64,000 nt of DNA from Yponomeuta sedellus (GCA_934045075.1 OW203731.1:16693570-16757569); one strand, 5' to 3'; positions 44,219 to 54,594 are shown, counted from the stretch's first letter. Translations and numbers: made by a program. The notes: a model not told the origin generated them from the sequence alone.

Positions 44219-45106
44219 TCAGGTTTGGCTTTTCTTCTTTGCCAGTTTTCTGCCCAGTCTCTTTAGTACGTGAAACATCTCCTGACATGGCGGGGACATT
44301 TTCACAGCTTCCTCACACTTTGATTTTTCAATTGCCACTTCCACGGTTCGCGCTAACGTAATTAATTTCTCCAACGATAATTCTGCATTTTTAATTAGTT
44401 CAAACTTTATTAATTTCTGCTGTACTCCATCGATTAATTTCTCCTTTACTTGGTCTTCTTCATCTTTGAATTTACATCTCCTGGCCAACTTCTTCAATTG
44501 CATGACATACTCTTCAATTTTTTCTTCAGCGTTTTGGTTTCTTGCTCGAAAAATTGTTCTGTCTATCACAGGGGATGTAGACTTTGTGTATTTATCCCGT
44601 AATAATTTTAATAAGTCGTCGAAATCTTTCTTTATTGGCAAGTTAGGGGAGCTTACTAAATAGCTTATGATACTAAATAGCATAAGCTATTTAGTATCTC
44701 ATATAATAGCATAAGCTATTTAGTATATCCATTAGTATACATTTGCTGTTATGTTTGTATGTAACAGTGGGGTTCTTTTTTCTTTTGGTATATCATTTAA
44801 AATAACTACGCCTTTGATTTGCTGTTCAAAAAGTTCCCAGTCAATCTTGCCATCAAACTTGTCCAAGTTAAGGTTCATTTTGTTTTGAGCTGAGATTACG
44901 GCGTCCACTTTCTGGTATATGTAATCCGGGAAGGCTTTGTTTAGCACTAACTCCCTCACCGTGTCTCTCAACACTTTAATTGTATTTTTCGGGCACTCAG
45001 CATTTATTTCCTTCACTATACACTGTAGTTGTTCTTTGGTTAATTTTTGTATCCAACTTGTTCGTGTTTCTTTAATTTCCTTCGCAAATTCTATGCAAAT
45101 ATTCAT
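44219..45106 (-). pseudogene. Gypsy-B gag
   Basis: Starts with a plausible ATG at 45,106 (MNICIEFAKEIKETRTSW), continues LDKFDGKIDWELFEQQIKGV to about 44,735, is broken by a small inverted-repeat cluster (44,656-44,722), and resumes at 44,683 (LLKLLRDKYTKSTSPVIDRT, EYVMQLKKLARRC, AVEIAKSK-like end) until the knuckles. The helices and spacing are typical of gypsy gag. It forms the RNA-packaging shell. Confidence 0.8.
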
Positions 45107-45727
45107 TTAGAGGTTGAATAGGTTAATTTTCCTTGTGAATCACTTTGTTTTTTTTTTTTACAGGTGAAGTCTATGGCCGTCTACAATAATGCCAACACTA
45201 CGACATTAATTTCTGTCGAGTCTAGTCGGTATTGCAGCGCCCCACCCCTAGGTTCACCTAGCGTCAATTTGCGCCGTAGATAGAGTAGAACTATAGATCA
45301 AGGCACAGTGTAACCGTTTTTACGTCGGTGAATATTATTTGTTTGTGTGCGTGAATGTTGCCACAGTAAAAGTGAATTGCCATAATGTGGGGTAAAATAT
45401 TTCAGTCGTTCATAGGCCATGAATAGCAATGCAGATTTAGTTTTGAATTTTATTAATCATACAACATGTCTGACAATTGTTTGTAAAACGTAGCAAACGT
45501 TTTATAAACAATTGTCATTTTGTATAATTAAAAATACGTTTTATTTTACACGTTTAAATTTTACAAGTTAGGGCGCTTAGGGACGCTATCTAGGACCACC
45601 AATGGAATACAATCATAAACTGTTTTATTAATATGTTTTTTTCATCTAAAAATTCACCATATAAAAATTCTTTCGAAGGGTACCTCACACCACCAAAATG
45701 TACATTTAGTCGAAATTTAGAGAGGAT
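45107..45727. other. Unassigned DNA between gypsy-B gag and the SINE fold-back
   Basis: This should include part of the gypsy-B 5' leader but no boundary is visible. It contains an inverted repeat at 45,471-45,518 (21-base arms, one mismatch). No gene recognised. Confidence 0.4.
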
Positions 45728-46294
45728 TTAAAAACCTATTTAGAGGCTAAAAATTTCACCCATGCCGGGATTCGAACCCGCAACCTCTGGCTATCCGTAC
45801 CAGCGCTCTACCAATTGAGCCAATGGGCGACTCACGGCATCAGTGAAATTTCGAACCTCTTTACAATATTCTCTGTATTACGTACAGGCAGCGACATCTG
45901 ACTTAAGCAAATTGCATTACTAATTAATTTGTTCCTTAGCACGGGTTAGTGCATTAAAAATAAAAATAGTGTAATCATGTGGGTACAGTGATATCGTTCC
46001 GATGTTAAACCTAACTGCAAAGTAGGTAGTCGGGGCTGTAAGTAATGCAATTTGCTTAAGTCAGATGTCGCTGCCTGTACGTAATACAGAGAATATTGTA
46101 AAGAGGTTCGAAATTTCACTGATGCCGTGAGTCGCCCATTGGCTCAATTGGTAGAGCGCTGGTACGGATAGCCAGAGGTTGCGGGTTCGAATCCCGGCAT
46201 GGGTGAAATTTTTAGCCTCTAAATAGGTTTTTAAATTTGTTCCTTAGCACGGGTTAGTGCATTAAAAATAAAAATAGTGTAATTTAGAGAGGAT
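45714..46294. mobile_element. SINE fold-back dimer with two opposed tRNA-like heads and 14-bp target duplication
   Basis: AATTTAGAGAGGAT lies on both sides (45,714-45,727 and 46,281-46,294). The 553-base insert has arms of about 195 bases (45,728-45,922 and 46,040-46,237) that are near-perfect reverse complements. Each carries a tRNA-like domain: D-arm GGCTCAATTGGTAGAGC, anticodon stem CTGGT/GCCAG, B box GGTTCGAATCC. The tRNA-like part has C where U33 is expected and no normal anticodon reading, so it is a SINE head and not a tRNA gene. The body sequence (TTAGCACGGGTTAGTGCATT) occurs twice. Confidence 0.8.
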
Positions 46295-46761
46295 ATTCGA
46301 GCATTTGATGTAGGTGACCAGTTCTCTCTTATAGATGCTAGCACCCATTTTTCCAGAACAGGACTATTTTGAAGAAATCTGGAATAGAAACATTGCTAAT
46401 ATTAATAAATATTGTAATACATTAAAATATAATAAGTAATAACTTTAGTATTCCTTATTATTCGCGATACTCATACATAGTTGTATATTGAACGGGTCAA
46501 TTATTTATTAGGGAAATAAGGTAATTCCGTTTTACCTAATAAACAATCGCGGCTAGACGGTATTGTACGAGATTCATTGATACAAATTCAAATTTGAATT
46601 CTATACTGAATTCAAGGGCACATTGCTTGCGGCAGAATGCACAAAAACACCGAAAGGGTTCTTGCGATAAATTCGAGTTGACACATTTTCTGCTGAGTGG
46701 AATGAATGTTGAAAAATTATATGGGCAACAAGTCACATAGGAAGACGATGCAGCTATCTAA
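46295..46761. other. Unassigned DNA left of gypsy-C
   Basis: Contains a degraded copy of the AACGGGTC MITE near 46,490-46,561. No gene recognised. Confidence 0.4.
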
Positions 46762-46766
46762 CAAAG

Positions 46767-46887
46767 TGTTATATATGTAGGTAGTGGTAACTGCGCTTAC
46801 CAACGCGCTTGACCGTTATCCAATAAAAAGACAGTGTGCTAATGGCCGGCTTTTAATTCACACGTGCCCCACGTCACAGATATAACA
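46767..46887 (+). mobile_element. Gypsy-C 5' LTR
   Basis: Runs from TGTTATATATG to CAGATATAACA, short for a gypsy LTR. It contains an AATAAAA polyadenylation-like signal in CCAATAAAAAGAC. The gag start codon follows it directly. Confidence 0.93.
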
Positions 46888-49800
46888 ATGGCGACTTCGT
46901 CGGATAAAATACCCACAAACGTACAAGTAAAAATGGCGCAAATCGGAATACTGCCAAGTTTTGACCATACAACACAGTCATGGCAAACGTACAGAAACAG
47001 GATTCAACAATGGTTTATTGCGAACGACTTGGAGGCAGAAGCAAATCCAGTGAAGAAGCGGGCAATTTTACTGAGCGCACTCAGCGATGGTACCTACAAA
47101 CTCGCGAGCGACCTAGCTTTGCCAAAACAGTTAGAAACGGTGCCATTCGAAGAAATCATCGAAATACTGGACACTCATTTTATTCCCAAGATAAAAGGGT
47201 TCGGCGATCGGTTTAAATTCTACGCTGCAACACAGGACTTGGGAGAATCATTTACACAATGGGCTGCGAGATTGCGCGGACTTACGGCGAATTGCAAGTT
47301 TTTTAAGGTAGAAGAAGCACTTTGCGACCGATTCCTGATGGGGATGCTACCTGGACCAGAAAGAGAGAAGTTGTTCGCGCAAGGACTTGATGAATTAACG
47401 CTAGCAAAGGCTATAGAACTAGCAGAAAGTATGAAGAATGCACGCGCGATGACAGCTGCAGCCACGTCGGGACAGCAGGGCTCGGCGCAGGGAAACCAGC
47501 AGTTGTACAAGATCGTACAAAGTGCAAAAAGTGCAAGCGTTAACAAAGAACAGTGTCAAGTATGCGGTCTTAGAAATCACAAGAGTGAGAATTGTCGTTA
47601 TTCGAAATATAAATGCAAAAAATGTAATGAAAAAGGTCATTTGCGTCGTATGTGCACGAAATTAAATTTCATCGAAAATGAAGGTAGTTTGGTTGGCTCC
47701 GGAGACGGCGATGATGGTGAGTTATTTCATATCCGTTCCCTCAATGGCGAGCCTATGACAGAATTTGTATTGGTTCAAGACGTACGAATGAAGTTCCAAT
47801 TGGACAGTGGATCAGCGGTGACAGTTATTTCCGATCAGACATACAAACAAAATTTCTCTGATTTCCCTTTAACTCCCACTAAAAAACGCTTGCTTACATA
47901 TACAGGATCAAATATTAAGTGTTTAGGCACTATAAGCCTACCGTTTACATATTTAGATCGAACAAAAATCTTTAAGGTTTACGTAATATGTGACGGCGGA
48001 CCACCACTGTTAGGTCGCGACTTCATTGCAACCTTCGAGTTAGAAATGTTGCCGATACATTTTTGCGAACAATTAGCCATAGAAAAGCAGTTACAATCTA
48101 ACTACCCCTTAGTATTTTCCAAAACGTTGGGTAAATTTAAAGAGTATAAAATAAAGATACACCTTAAAGACAACGCTAAACCTGTGTTTATTAAAGCGAG
48201 ACCGGTGGCCTACGCACTTAAAGATAAAATCACAGAGGAGATAGATAGGCTGGTGAGTGTAGGTATACTGCAGCCGGTCGAGTATTCTGAATATGCCTCT
48301 CCCATTGTCCCCGTATTAAAGCATAATGGTTCTCTTAGACTGTGCGCCGATTATTCAGTTTCAATAAATAAACAGTTAAAAGTGGAACAATACCCACTTC
48401 CGACTGCACATGAGCTTTTCACGAAGTTACATGGAGGTGAACAGTTTACAAAACTGGATTTATCACAGGCGTATGCACAGATCCAGCTGGACGAAGAGTC
48501 ACAAGGCTTAACTTGCATTAACACACACAGGGGCCTTTTCAAGTATACTAGGTTGGTGTTCGGTTTAGCAAGTGCCCCAGCAATATTTCAGCGGATAGTT
48601 GACAGCATTCTTTCAGGAATGGAAGGGGTATTGTTTTTACTCGATGACATTTTAGTTACAGGTGTAAATAAAACCCAACACATGGAGCGGTTAAACAGGG
48701 TGCTACAAAAGTTACAAGATGTAGGTTTAACTCTTCAGCAAGAAAAATGCGAGTTTTTCAAAGATGAAATTGAATACCTCGGTTACATTATAAATAAACA
48801 CGGATTAAAAAAATCACCAAAAAAAATTGAAGCTATTTTAGGTGCACCTATACCTACTAATGTAACAAAGTTACAATCATTTCTGGGTTTAGTAAATTAC
48901 TATCGTAACTTTGTGCCAAATGCATCCTCTATACTCAGTCCTTTATACAATTTACTTCAGAAAGGAAGTATTTGGTGCTGGAACGAAAAACATCAAAACG
49001 CCTTTGACACAATGAAAACATGCCTTACATCAGATTTAATTCTAACGCATTTTAATCACAATGCGAAAATTATTTTGACGGTGGACGCCTCGCCAACCGG
49101 TTTAGGCGCGATTCTATCACAAGTCGATGATAAGGGCATCGAACGGCCTGTCGCATTTGCTTCGCGCACATTAAATAAAGCTGAACAAAATTACGCGCAG
49201 ATTCAGAAGGAAGCAACCGCCATTATTTTTGGAATACGGCGTTTCCATCAATATTTATATGGCAGGACCGATCCGTTCGTATTGCGCACCGACCATAAGC
49301 CATTATTGTCCATTTTCGGTCCCTACAAAGGTATACCAGAGGTTACCGCTAATAGGTTACAAAGGTACGCAATGTTTCTGAGTGCATATAACTACTCGAT
49401 TGAATACATAAGCAGTGCTAATAATACCGCGGACTACTTGTCGCGCGCGAGCCTACCGGACTGTGACTCATCGCAAGTCGTACAGAGTGATGCGCTCAGA
49501 AACATGGAGGACCGCGCGTCCTATATAAATTTTGTAACGGATAATAGTATGCCTATTACACTTTCTTTACTTCGTTCGGAAACACAAAGGGATAGTACAT
49601 TACAAGAGGTAATTAAGTGCATTAACAATGGTTGGCCGCGAAAAATAAACAAACCTGAATTACAACCATTTTATCATTGTAGAACTGAATTGTCATACGA
49701 AGGGGGATGTATTATGAGGGGACACAAATTAGTAATTCCCGAGAAATTAATACCAAGTGTTTTAGATGAATTACACAAATCGCACTTAGGTATCGTTAAG

Positions 49801-50697
49801 TGTAAAGCCGAAGCACGCAGTAGGTTGTGGTTCCCGGGAATAGATAAAGCTATTGAAACAAAAATAGCCTCTTGCAGCATTTGTGCCCAGCTCCGACCAT
49901 TACCAGCAAAAGCACCACTTGCCGTGTGGCCTTACCCACCGAAACCCTTTCACAGAATACACCTGGACTTTTTGGGTCCCCTAAACGGCAGCACGTATTT
50001 AGTGATAGTAGATGCATATTCGAAATGGGTCGAGGTTTACTGCATGACCAGCCTGTCTACTCCATCAGTTTTGGTTAAATTGCAAGATTTTATTTCAAGA
50101 TTCGGCATACCCCATACGCTGGTAAGCGACAATGGGACTGCCTTTGTTTCACATGAGTTCGAGTTGTTTTGTGTGTCGAACGGAATTAAACACGTCACCT
50201 CACCCACTTACCATCCGGAAAGTAACGGACAGGCAGAGAGTTTCGTAAAAATTATTAAAAAAGGACTAAAAACCAGTATTTTATTAAACCAAAACAAAGA
50301 ACAAACTTATGTAAATTTGTTGAAATACCTATTTGACTACAGGAATTCAGTAAATATGACCACCGGTTTTTCTCCTGCAGAAATAATTTTTGGTTCGAAA
50401 CTTCATTCACGTCTTGATTTGCTTGTGAACACACCGCCACCGCCGCCGCCGTCATCGGAGCCAATCGGTACTAATGTAAGAATTAAACAGTCTTTACAGA
50501 GTGAAAACTACGGGGGCACAAACTTGCAAATCTTTAGCCCTAACGATGTAGTATTATACAGACAACCGTGGAATCGACAAAATTCTTGGAGAAAAGGAAT
50601 TATATTAAAAAAAATTGGTAAAGTTTTGTACCAGATCAAAGATTTGGCCACTTCAACAATTCACAAAAAAACACAAAAATCAGTTGATATTGTATAA
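46888..50697 (+). CDS. Gypsy-C Gag-Pol polyprotein
   Basis: I chose the ATG at 46,888, the first base after the LTR; an upstream GTG lies inside the LTR. The 1,269-residue product has a gag/capsid part (1-210) and two CCHC knuckles near residues 222-256 (CQVCGLRNHKSENC, CKKCNEKGHLRRMC). The protease active site DSG is at 306-308. The reverse transcriptase has KLDLSQAYAQIQL and LLDD at 584-587, a variant of YVDD. RNase H has TVDASPTGLGAIL and RTDHKPL, near 730-803. The integrase has an HHCC region near 960-998 and catalytic D1027, D1081 and E1117 (D-35-E). It would package, copy and insert its own RNA. All key residues are present. The frame ends early compared with the coding-like sequence that follows, at a seven-A run (50,665-50,671). 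Confidence 0.95.
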   Translation: MATSSDKIPTNVQVKMAQIGILPSFDHTTQSWQTYRNRIQQWFIANDLEAEANPVKKRAILLSALSDGTYKLASDLALPKQLETVPFEEIIEILDTHFIPKIKGFGDRFKFYAATQDLGESFTQWAARLRGLTANCKFFKVEEALCDRFLMGMLPGPEREKLFAQGLDELTLAKAIELAESMKNARAMTAAATSGQQGSAQGNQQLYKIVQSAKSASVNKEQCQVCGLRNHKSENCRYSKYKCKKCNEKGHLRRMCTKLNFIENEGSLVGSGDGDDGELFHIRSLNGEPMTEFVLVQDVRMKFQLDSGSAVTVISDQTYKQNFSDFPLTPTKKRLLTYTGSNIKCLGTISLPFTYLDRTKIFKVYVICDGGPPLLGRDFIATFELEMLPIHFCEQLAIEKQLQSNYPLVFSKTLGKFKEYKIKIHLKDNAKPVFIKARPVAYALKDKITEEIDRLVSVGILQPVEYSEYASPIVPVLKHNGSLRLCADYSVSINKQLKVEQYPLPTAHELFTKLHGGEQFTKLDLSQAYAQIQLDEESQGLTCINTHRGLFKYTRLVFGLASAPAIFQRIVDSILSGMEGVLFLLDDILVTGVNKTQHMERLNRVLQKLQDVGLTLQQEKCEFFKDEIEYLGYIINKHGLKKSPKKIEAILGAPIPTNVTKLQSFLGLVNYYRNFVPNASSILSPLYNLLQKGSIWCWNEKHQNAFDTMKTCLTSDLILTHFNHNAKIILTVDASPTGLGAILSQVDDKGIERPVAFASRTLNKAEQNYAQIQKEATAIIFGIRRFHQYLYGRTDPFVLRTDHKPLLSIFGPYKGIPEVTANRLQRYAMFLSAYNYSIEYISSANNTADYLSRASLPDCDSSQVVQSDALRNMEDRASYINFVTDNSMPITLSLLRSETQRDSTLQEVIKCINNGWPRKINKPELQPFYHCRTELSYEGGCIMRGHKLVIPEKLIPSVLDELHKSHLGIVKCKAEARSRLWFPGIDKAIETKIASCSICAQLRPLPAKAPLAVWPYPPKPFHRIHLDFLGPLNGSTYLVIVDAYSKWVEVYCMTSLSTPSVLVKLQDFISRFGIPHTLVSDNGTAFVSHEFELFCVSNGIKHVTSPTYHPESNGQAESFVKIIKKGLKTSILLNQNKEQTYVNLLKYLFDYRNSVNMTTGFSPAEIIFGSKLHSRLDLLVNTPPPPPPSSEPIGTNVRIKQSLQSENYGGTNLQIFSPNDVVLYRQPWNRQNSWRKGIILKKIGKVLYQIKDLATSTIHKKTQKSVDIV

Positions 50698-51064
50698 AGG
50701 GAACGACAACAACATAGACGTTTCTTCAGAAATAGACACGCAAGATGCAATTGGGAACAGACTCGAAGACAATATAAGTGACCTGAGATCACCGCCGCCG
50801 CTATCGCCGGGGGAAGAGAATAGAGGTCAAACCCCAGCTGCTGCCACCGCCACAGCCGCTGCCGCCTCCGCCGCCGCTAGCGCCACGACCGGTACCGACA
50901 GCATTGACCAGACCGAGCCGGTTCCCTCAACAGAAGACGAGGTAGAAGAGTTCCATGAAGCGAGTGAAAGCCCAGAGGAACGGCCACAACAGCCAGAGGA
51001 CCGTCAAGCAGGAGCAATGTTGTTGCGTCCTCTTAGTAGGGTTAATTATAAACCATTTTTGTAG
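50672..51064 (+). CDS. Gypsy-C Pol C-terminal extension in the shifted frame
   Basis: Directly after the A-run the second frame reads HKNQLILYKG, the kind of basic joint that closes the integrase C-terminal domain. It then continues with an acidic, Pro- and Ala-rich stretch (PPPLSPGEENRG, TATAAAASAAASATTGT, EDEVEEFHEASESPEERP) and stops after SRVNYKPFL at 51,064, shortly before the polypurine tract. Its position and ending suggest it is the true end of Pol, reached only if one A is lost or skipped. It has no domain I can name. Confidence 0.7.
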   Translation, partial: HKNQLILYKGNDNNIDVSSEIDTQDAIGNRLEDNISDLRSPPPLSPGEENRGQTPAAATATAAAASAAASATTGTDSIDQTEPVPSTEDEVEEFHEASESPEERPQQPEDRQAGAMLLRPLSRVNYKPFL

Positions 51065-51126
51065 TATTAGGTAATAATAGTTAATAGTCTTAGCTTACTT
51101 ATTATTTGCAGACTAGAGGGAGGAAA

Positions 51127-51247
51127 TGTTATATATGTAGGTAGTGGTAACTGCGCTTACCAACGCGCTTGACCGTTATCCAATAAAAAGACAGTGTGCT
51201 AATGGCCGGCTTTTAATTCGCACGTGCCCCACGTCACAGATATAACA
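51127..51247 (+). mobile_element. Gypsy-C 3' LTR
   Basis: Same bounds and sequence as the 5' LTR, with a single difference seen. CAAAG follows at 51,248-51,252. Confidence 0.95.
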
Positions 51248-51252
51248 CAAAG

Positions 51253-52889
51253 CATCAGGATATTATATTTGATAATTCAGTGCTGTAGCCGAAAGTTTCT
51301 GTGTCTATTGTTTTGATTATAGATTTCCATATCAACCCTTGTATGTCCTTATCCCTGGGGCACGGGTCTCTTCCTGCATCGCAGGAAGGTTAGGCCATAC
51401 TCCACCGCAGGGGCCAAGCCCGGGTTATAGTTTTAGGTACATTGATTTTAATAACGATACATTAAATATTAAAGATTCATAATATATTTTGATTACGTTT
51501 GTAACTTAATATCTGTACAAGGACAAGCCGTCGAAGTCTGGGACTTCGAGTTAAGTAATGATCACGCAGCGTTGCCAGATATACGATTTAAATCGTATTC
51601 ATACGATGTTTTACATTTATTTTGCATGTAAGATACAGGGGCAGAAATCGTACGTAAACATACGACTTTTTTTAGATTTTATTCAACCAAAGTACTAATA
51701 CCAACATAGCACGTCACTATTTATTCTTTTACTTACTGAGTAACAACCCTTAAGGTAAATCTAACTAATGTTAGACGTTACCGGTTACTCGTTTTTGTAA
51801 CACAGATTATGAACGCTGCTTCAGTTCAGTCAATCTTCTTAAAACAAAGATCCCAAATAGGCTGAGCAATGAAACTCTAAACGGCACACTTTTGGCAAAA
51901 CAACATATTAAGCGCTATGGGTGTTGTGTGGATTTTTCTCAAACAAGAGCAATAATATTAACATTACAGTAAAACCCTTTACGGGGATAAATAAAAACCT
52001 AAAAATAGTGTGTTTATGTTTAATCGATTGTTTACTTTAAAGTAATAAAACAAAGGTTTTGAAAACGTACTGCTTTTTTAGCAGCCTTCTTAGGTAATAC
52101 TACTTTTTATTTACCCATCGTACGATCGCTTATAACATCTGCTAACACGGTCACGTAATGATCGGGATTTTCGACATAAACGGATGGCAACATTTTTTTA
52201 CTCTTCGGTTTTTTAGGTTAGGAAAGTAAATTCTATTAAATTGCTTTTCTTACGGACTAGTTGCAAAGCTACTAGTTGAAACATAACTAAAATACTCAAC
52301 ATAAGGCAACTTTGGGCTTAACAATAATTGAAACACAATTATTACTTACCTATGTAAGGAAACTTCCCCCAAAGCTCTTTCTTAACGATTTCTGCATACG
52401 AGTACACTACAATTCACCATACTTTCTCTATTTAGGTCACTTTTAATATATCATTTCACAAATACACGGTTGCTCTTCGAAACGGCTAGCGTAGCGTTAA
52501 TTAAGATCACATTTTCAAAATCTTGTTGTTTGTTTGCCCCCAGAAACGTCAACTTGACACTGGGGGCAAACAAAAAAAGTAGTTACACTTTTGCTGTTTA
52601 CTCTATCTCTTTCTCACCCATGATCGCTACGAAGTTTGTTTCATTTAAAACTTGTATGTGTGCGCTGTGGCTTGCTCTATAGTTTTACTCCCTCTACGAT
52701 TTGCGCAAACGCTTTGTTTTAATTTTTAGGTTATGCTCGCCTTTGAGTATTTACTACTTCGTATAGAGAGGACATCGCGACTAACCTTTTTACGAAACGC
52801 AATGCAGTAGAACTAATAGCAGTCCATTTTAGGTGCAATTAGTCCACGACGAGCACTTGCCGAAAACACGACTAATATACTTTACGAAA
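51253..52889. other. Unassigned DNA right of gypsy-C, with a repeat piece and a hairpin
   Basis: A repeat-like GC-rich piece with an internal hairpin (CTTCCTGC/GCAGGAAG) lies at about 51,350-51,430. A perfect 15-base hairpin lies at 52,529-52,574 (TTTGTTTGCCCCCAG and its complement). No gene recognised in between. Confidence 0.45.
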
Positions 52890-53350
52890 ATGCCGGCATG
52901 TATTCTTCGATATTGCAATAACTACTCACCAAAAATAAAAAAGACTGACGGAATCACTTTTCATCAGTAAGTTCTGCAAAAATCTTGATAAAACTATAGT
53001 TACAGAATAATTTTATTTTTTTTCTGCTCTGTCAAAGCGGGCGGCGAAAATGGCGGTAATTTCATAGATTAAAAAAAAAACAGAAGTTTCAAGCGCACTT
53101 ACCTTACATCATACAGTGACGACATTATTGTCGTCACTGTATGATGTTGTTTTAGGTTTAGGGTATTCACAATTATATTTTTTGTAGGTTTTGTAGGTTT
53201 CGCTTGAGCGATGACAGGAGAGTGTCCGAGAAACCCGAAGAGACGAAACATACATTTGCCTTTGAACAACACACACATTTTTGTTCTGCGCATTTCAAGG
53301 AAAGTCACGAATACAAGAGCAAAATAGGACGACTTTTTCTAAAAATGTGT
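52890..53350 (+). pseudogene. THAP-domain gene fragment, two exons
   Basis: Exon 1 starts with ATG at 52,890 (MPACILRYCNNYSPKIKKTD) and ends in ITFHQ at a GTAAGT donor (52,967). A TTTTGTAG acceptor ending at 53,196 opens exon 2 in matching phase (FRLSDDRR ... HFCSAHFKES, KSKIGRLFLK). Together they show the THAP C-x4-C ... C-x2-H zinc ligands and the FH pair. The conserved tryptophan is not visible. After about 53,350 the frame drifts and stops with no further domain. The intron carries a perfect 19-base palindrome (53,106-53,147). It could be the head of a host THAP gene or of a P-like transposase; the rest is missing. Confidence 0.55.
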
Positions 53351-53431
53351 ACAGTGCAGTGCGATAACGTAATTAGTTACTTTATTCTGTATTATTTATG
53401 TGCATTAGAGAACACAAATGCACGCCAATAA

Positions 53432-54270
53432 TGCGTAATAAAATAACACCATTATTTGTAAAGTAATTGAAAAGCTACTTATTTCTTCCTCGGTCACACA
53501 AAATAGATGGTAGAATCTAAATATAGTGTCAGATGCCTCTCGCTGACCGGCATTTGTGTGTGTCTTTATTTATGTGGTGGTCTTTCCATTACATTATATT
53601 TGTCTCTATGAAATAAGGACAGTTCAATTCGAATAGTGGTTTACCCAGATCTGAATTAATATTGGTGTATATTAATAAAGACCTTCTTTCAACGAGAGTA
53701 TAATAATAAAAATTACGGATTGCAATTATTATTAGGTATATTCTTTATGTAGTTGAAATGATATTAAAGAGGTAAAGAAAGGAAAATGAAATAGTGTTGA
53801 AGATTACTCTTTTGTCCTATTTTCGTTGCAAGTCTACAACGTAATTCAATTATGTACTTTAGTTAATAGTGGTCCCTATAAAAGTGCGCGTCATGTTATG
53901 AAAACCGCACTTTTTTAAATAGTTAGCTATTGTGTTACAACCTATACGTACTCGTATGTAATATAAATTTGCTATTCATTTTATCGGCAAAATTTGTCAG
54001 AGCTTGTCAACGTATATAGAGAATTGAAGAGAGTGAGGCTTCTTTGACACTGGCTTATAGTCTATTTACTGCTATCAAGGTCAGTGTTACCATGTAGAGA
54101 TTAGTCGACCGGCACAAATATCTGTGAAAATAAAAAATCTCACGATTTCTGTCGAGTTCAATAACATAATTTGAAATTCTACTTAGGTGTAAACATATTA
54201 ATACAGTGAATACATTTTTTGAATCCACTAAAGTGATACAAATTCAGTTGAAGGGTTTTATGTCGTGCGC
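53432..54270. other. Unassigned AT-rich DNA
   Basis: No gene or repeat structure recognised. It precedes the gypsy-B leader. Confidence 0.4.
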
Positions 54271-54426
54271 TTAAATATCACTGTTGGCAACACTGCTTCT
54301 TGAAAAGTGCGACACAAATTTTGTTCGGGAAGTCCGCTCTATACGAAGTAGTATATACTCTAAGATGCTCGCCTGTTTTGTTTTCGCCGAATACTTGTGT
54401 ATATTTGCAAATCCTCGTCGCCAATT
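54271..54426 (-). promoter_or_regulatory. Gypsy-B leader with primer-binding site
   Basis: Reading the minus strand from the 5' LTR, three bases (AAT) are followed by TGGCGACGAGGAT (54,423-54,411). This complements the 3' end of serine tRNA(GCU), whose acceptor strand ends CCTCGTCG plus CCA, as I know it from other animals. The match supports the minus-strand orientation. The leader is then lost within unrelated DNA at about 54,280. Confidence 0.75.
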
Positions 54427-54594
54427 TGTTATATTTGTAGATGAGGTGTTTGTGGGTTTTAACACTACTATTTTAAAACCCTGAAATACTGATATTTACG
54501 TTTATTTAATTATTTACATCGGAAACAAGAAAACACAACTTAGCCATTCTGTGGCATAGACTAAAACCGAAAATCAGTGTTGTCATGTATGACA
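54427..54594 (-). mobile_element. Gypsy-B 5' LTR
   Basis: 168 bases, TG...CA bounded, about 97 percent identical to 29,582-29,749, with GTACT directly outside at 54,595-54,599. The primer-binding site lies on the inner side. Confidence 0.88.

Larger units (their letters stand above)
46762..51252 (+). mobile_element. Young, nearly intact Ty3/gypsy retrotransposon (gypsy-C)
   Basis: Two 121-bp LTRs (46,767-46,887 and 51,127-51,247) differ at one position seen by eye (TTCACACG against TTCGCACG). CAAAG flanks both. An AGAGGGAGGAAA polypurine tract (51,115-51,126) precedes the 3' LTR. One long gag-pol frame fills the interior. The near-identical LTRs imply recent insertion. It lies in the 5' leader region of the older gypsy-B. 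Confidence 0.95.

Noticed and set aside
45760..46205. Two possible tRNA genes in opposite orientation
   Set aside because: The cloverleaf has C at position 33, an imperfect T stem and a repeat body attached; the same family is found at 21,078-21,329. It is a SINE head.
46864..46887. Upstream GTG start for the gypsy-C polyprotein
   Set aside because: These codons lie inside the LTR; the ATG at 46,888 is the first normal start.
50665..50671. Firm call of programmed frameshifting in gypsy-C
   Set aside because: One copy cannot separate slippage from a plain homopolymer indel; kept as a question in the findings.
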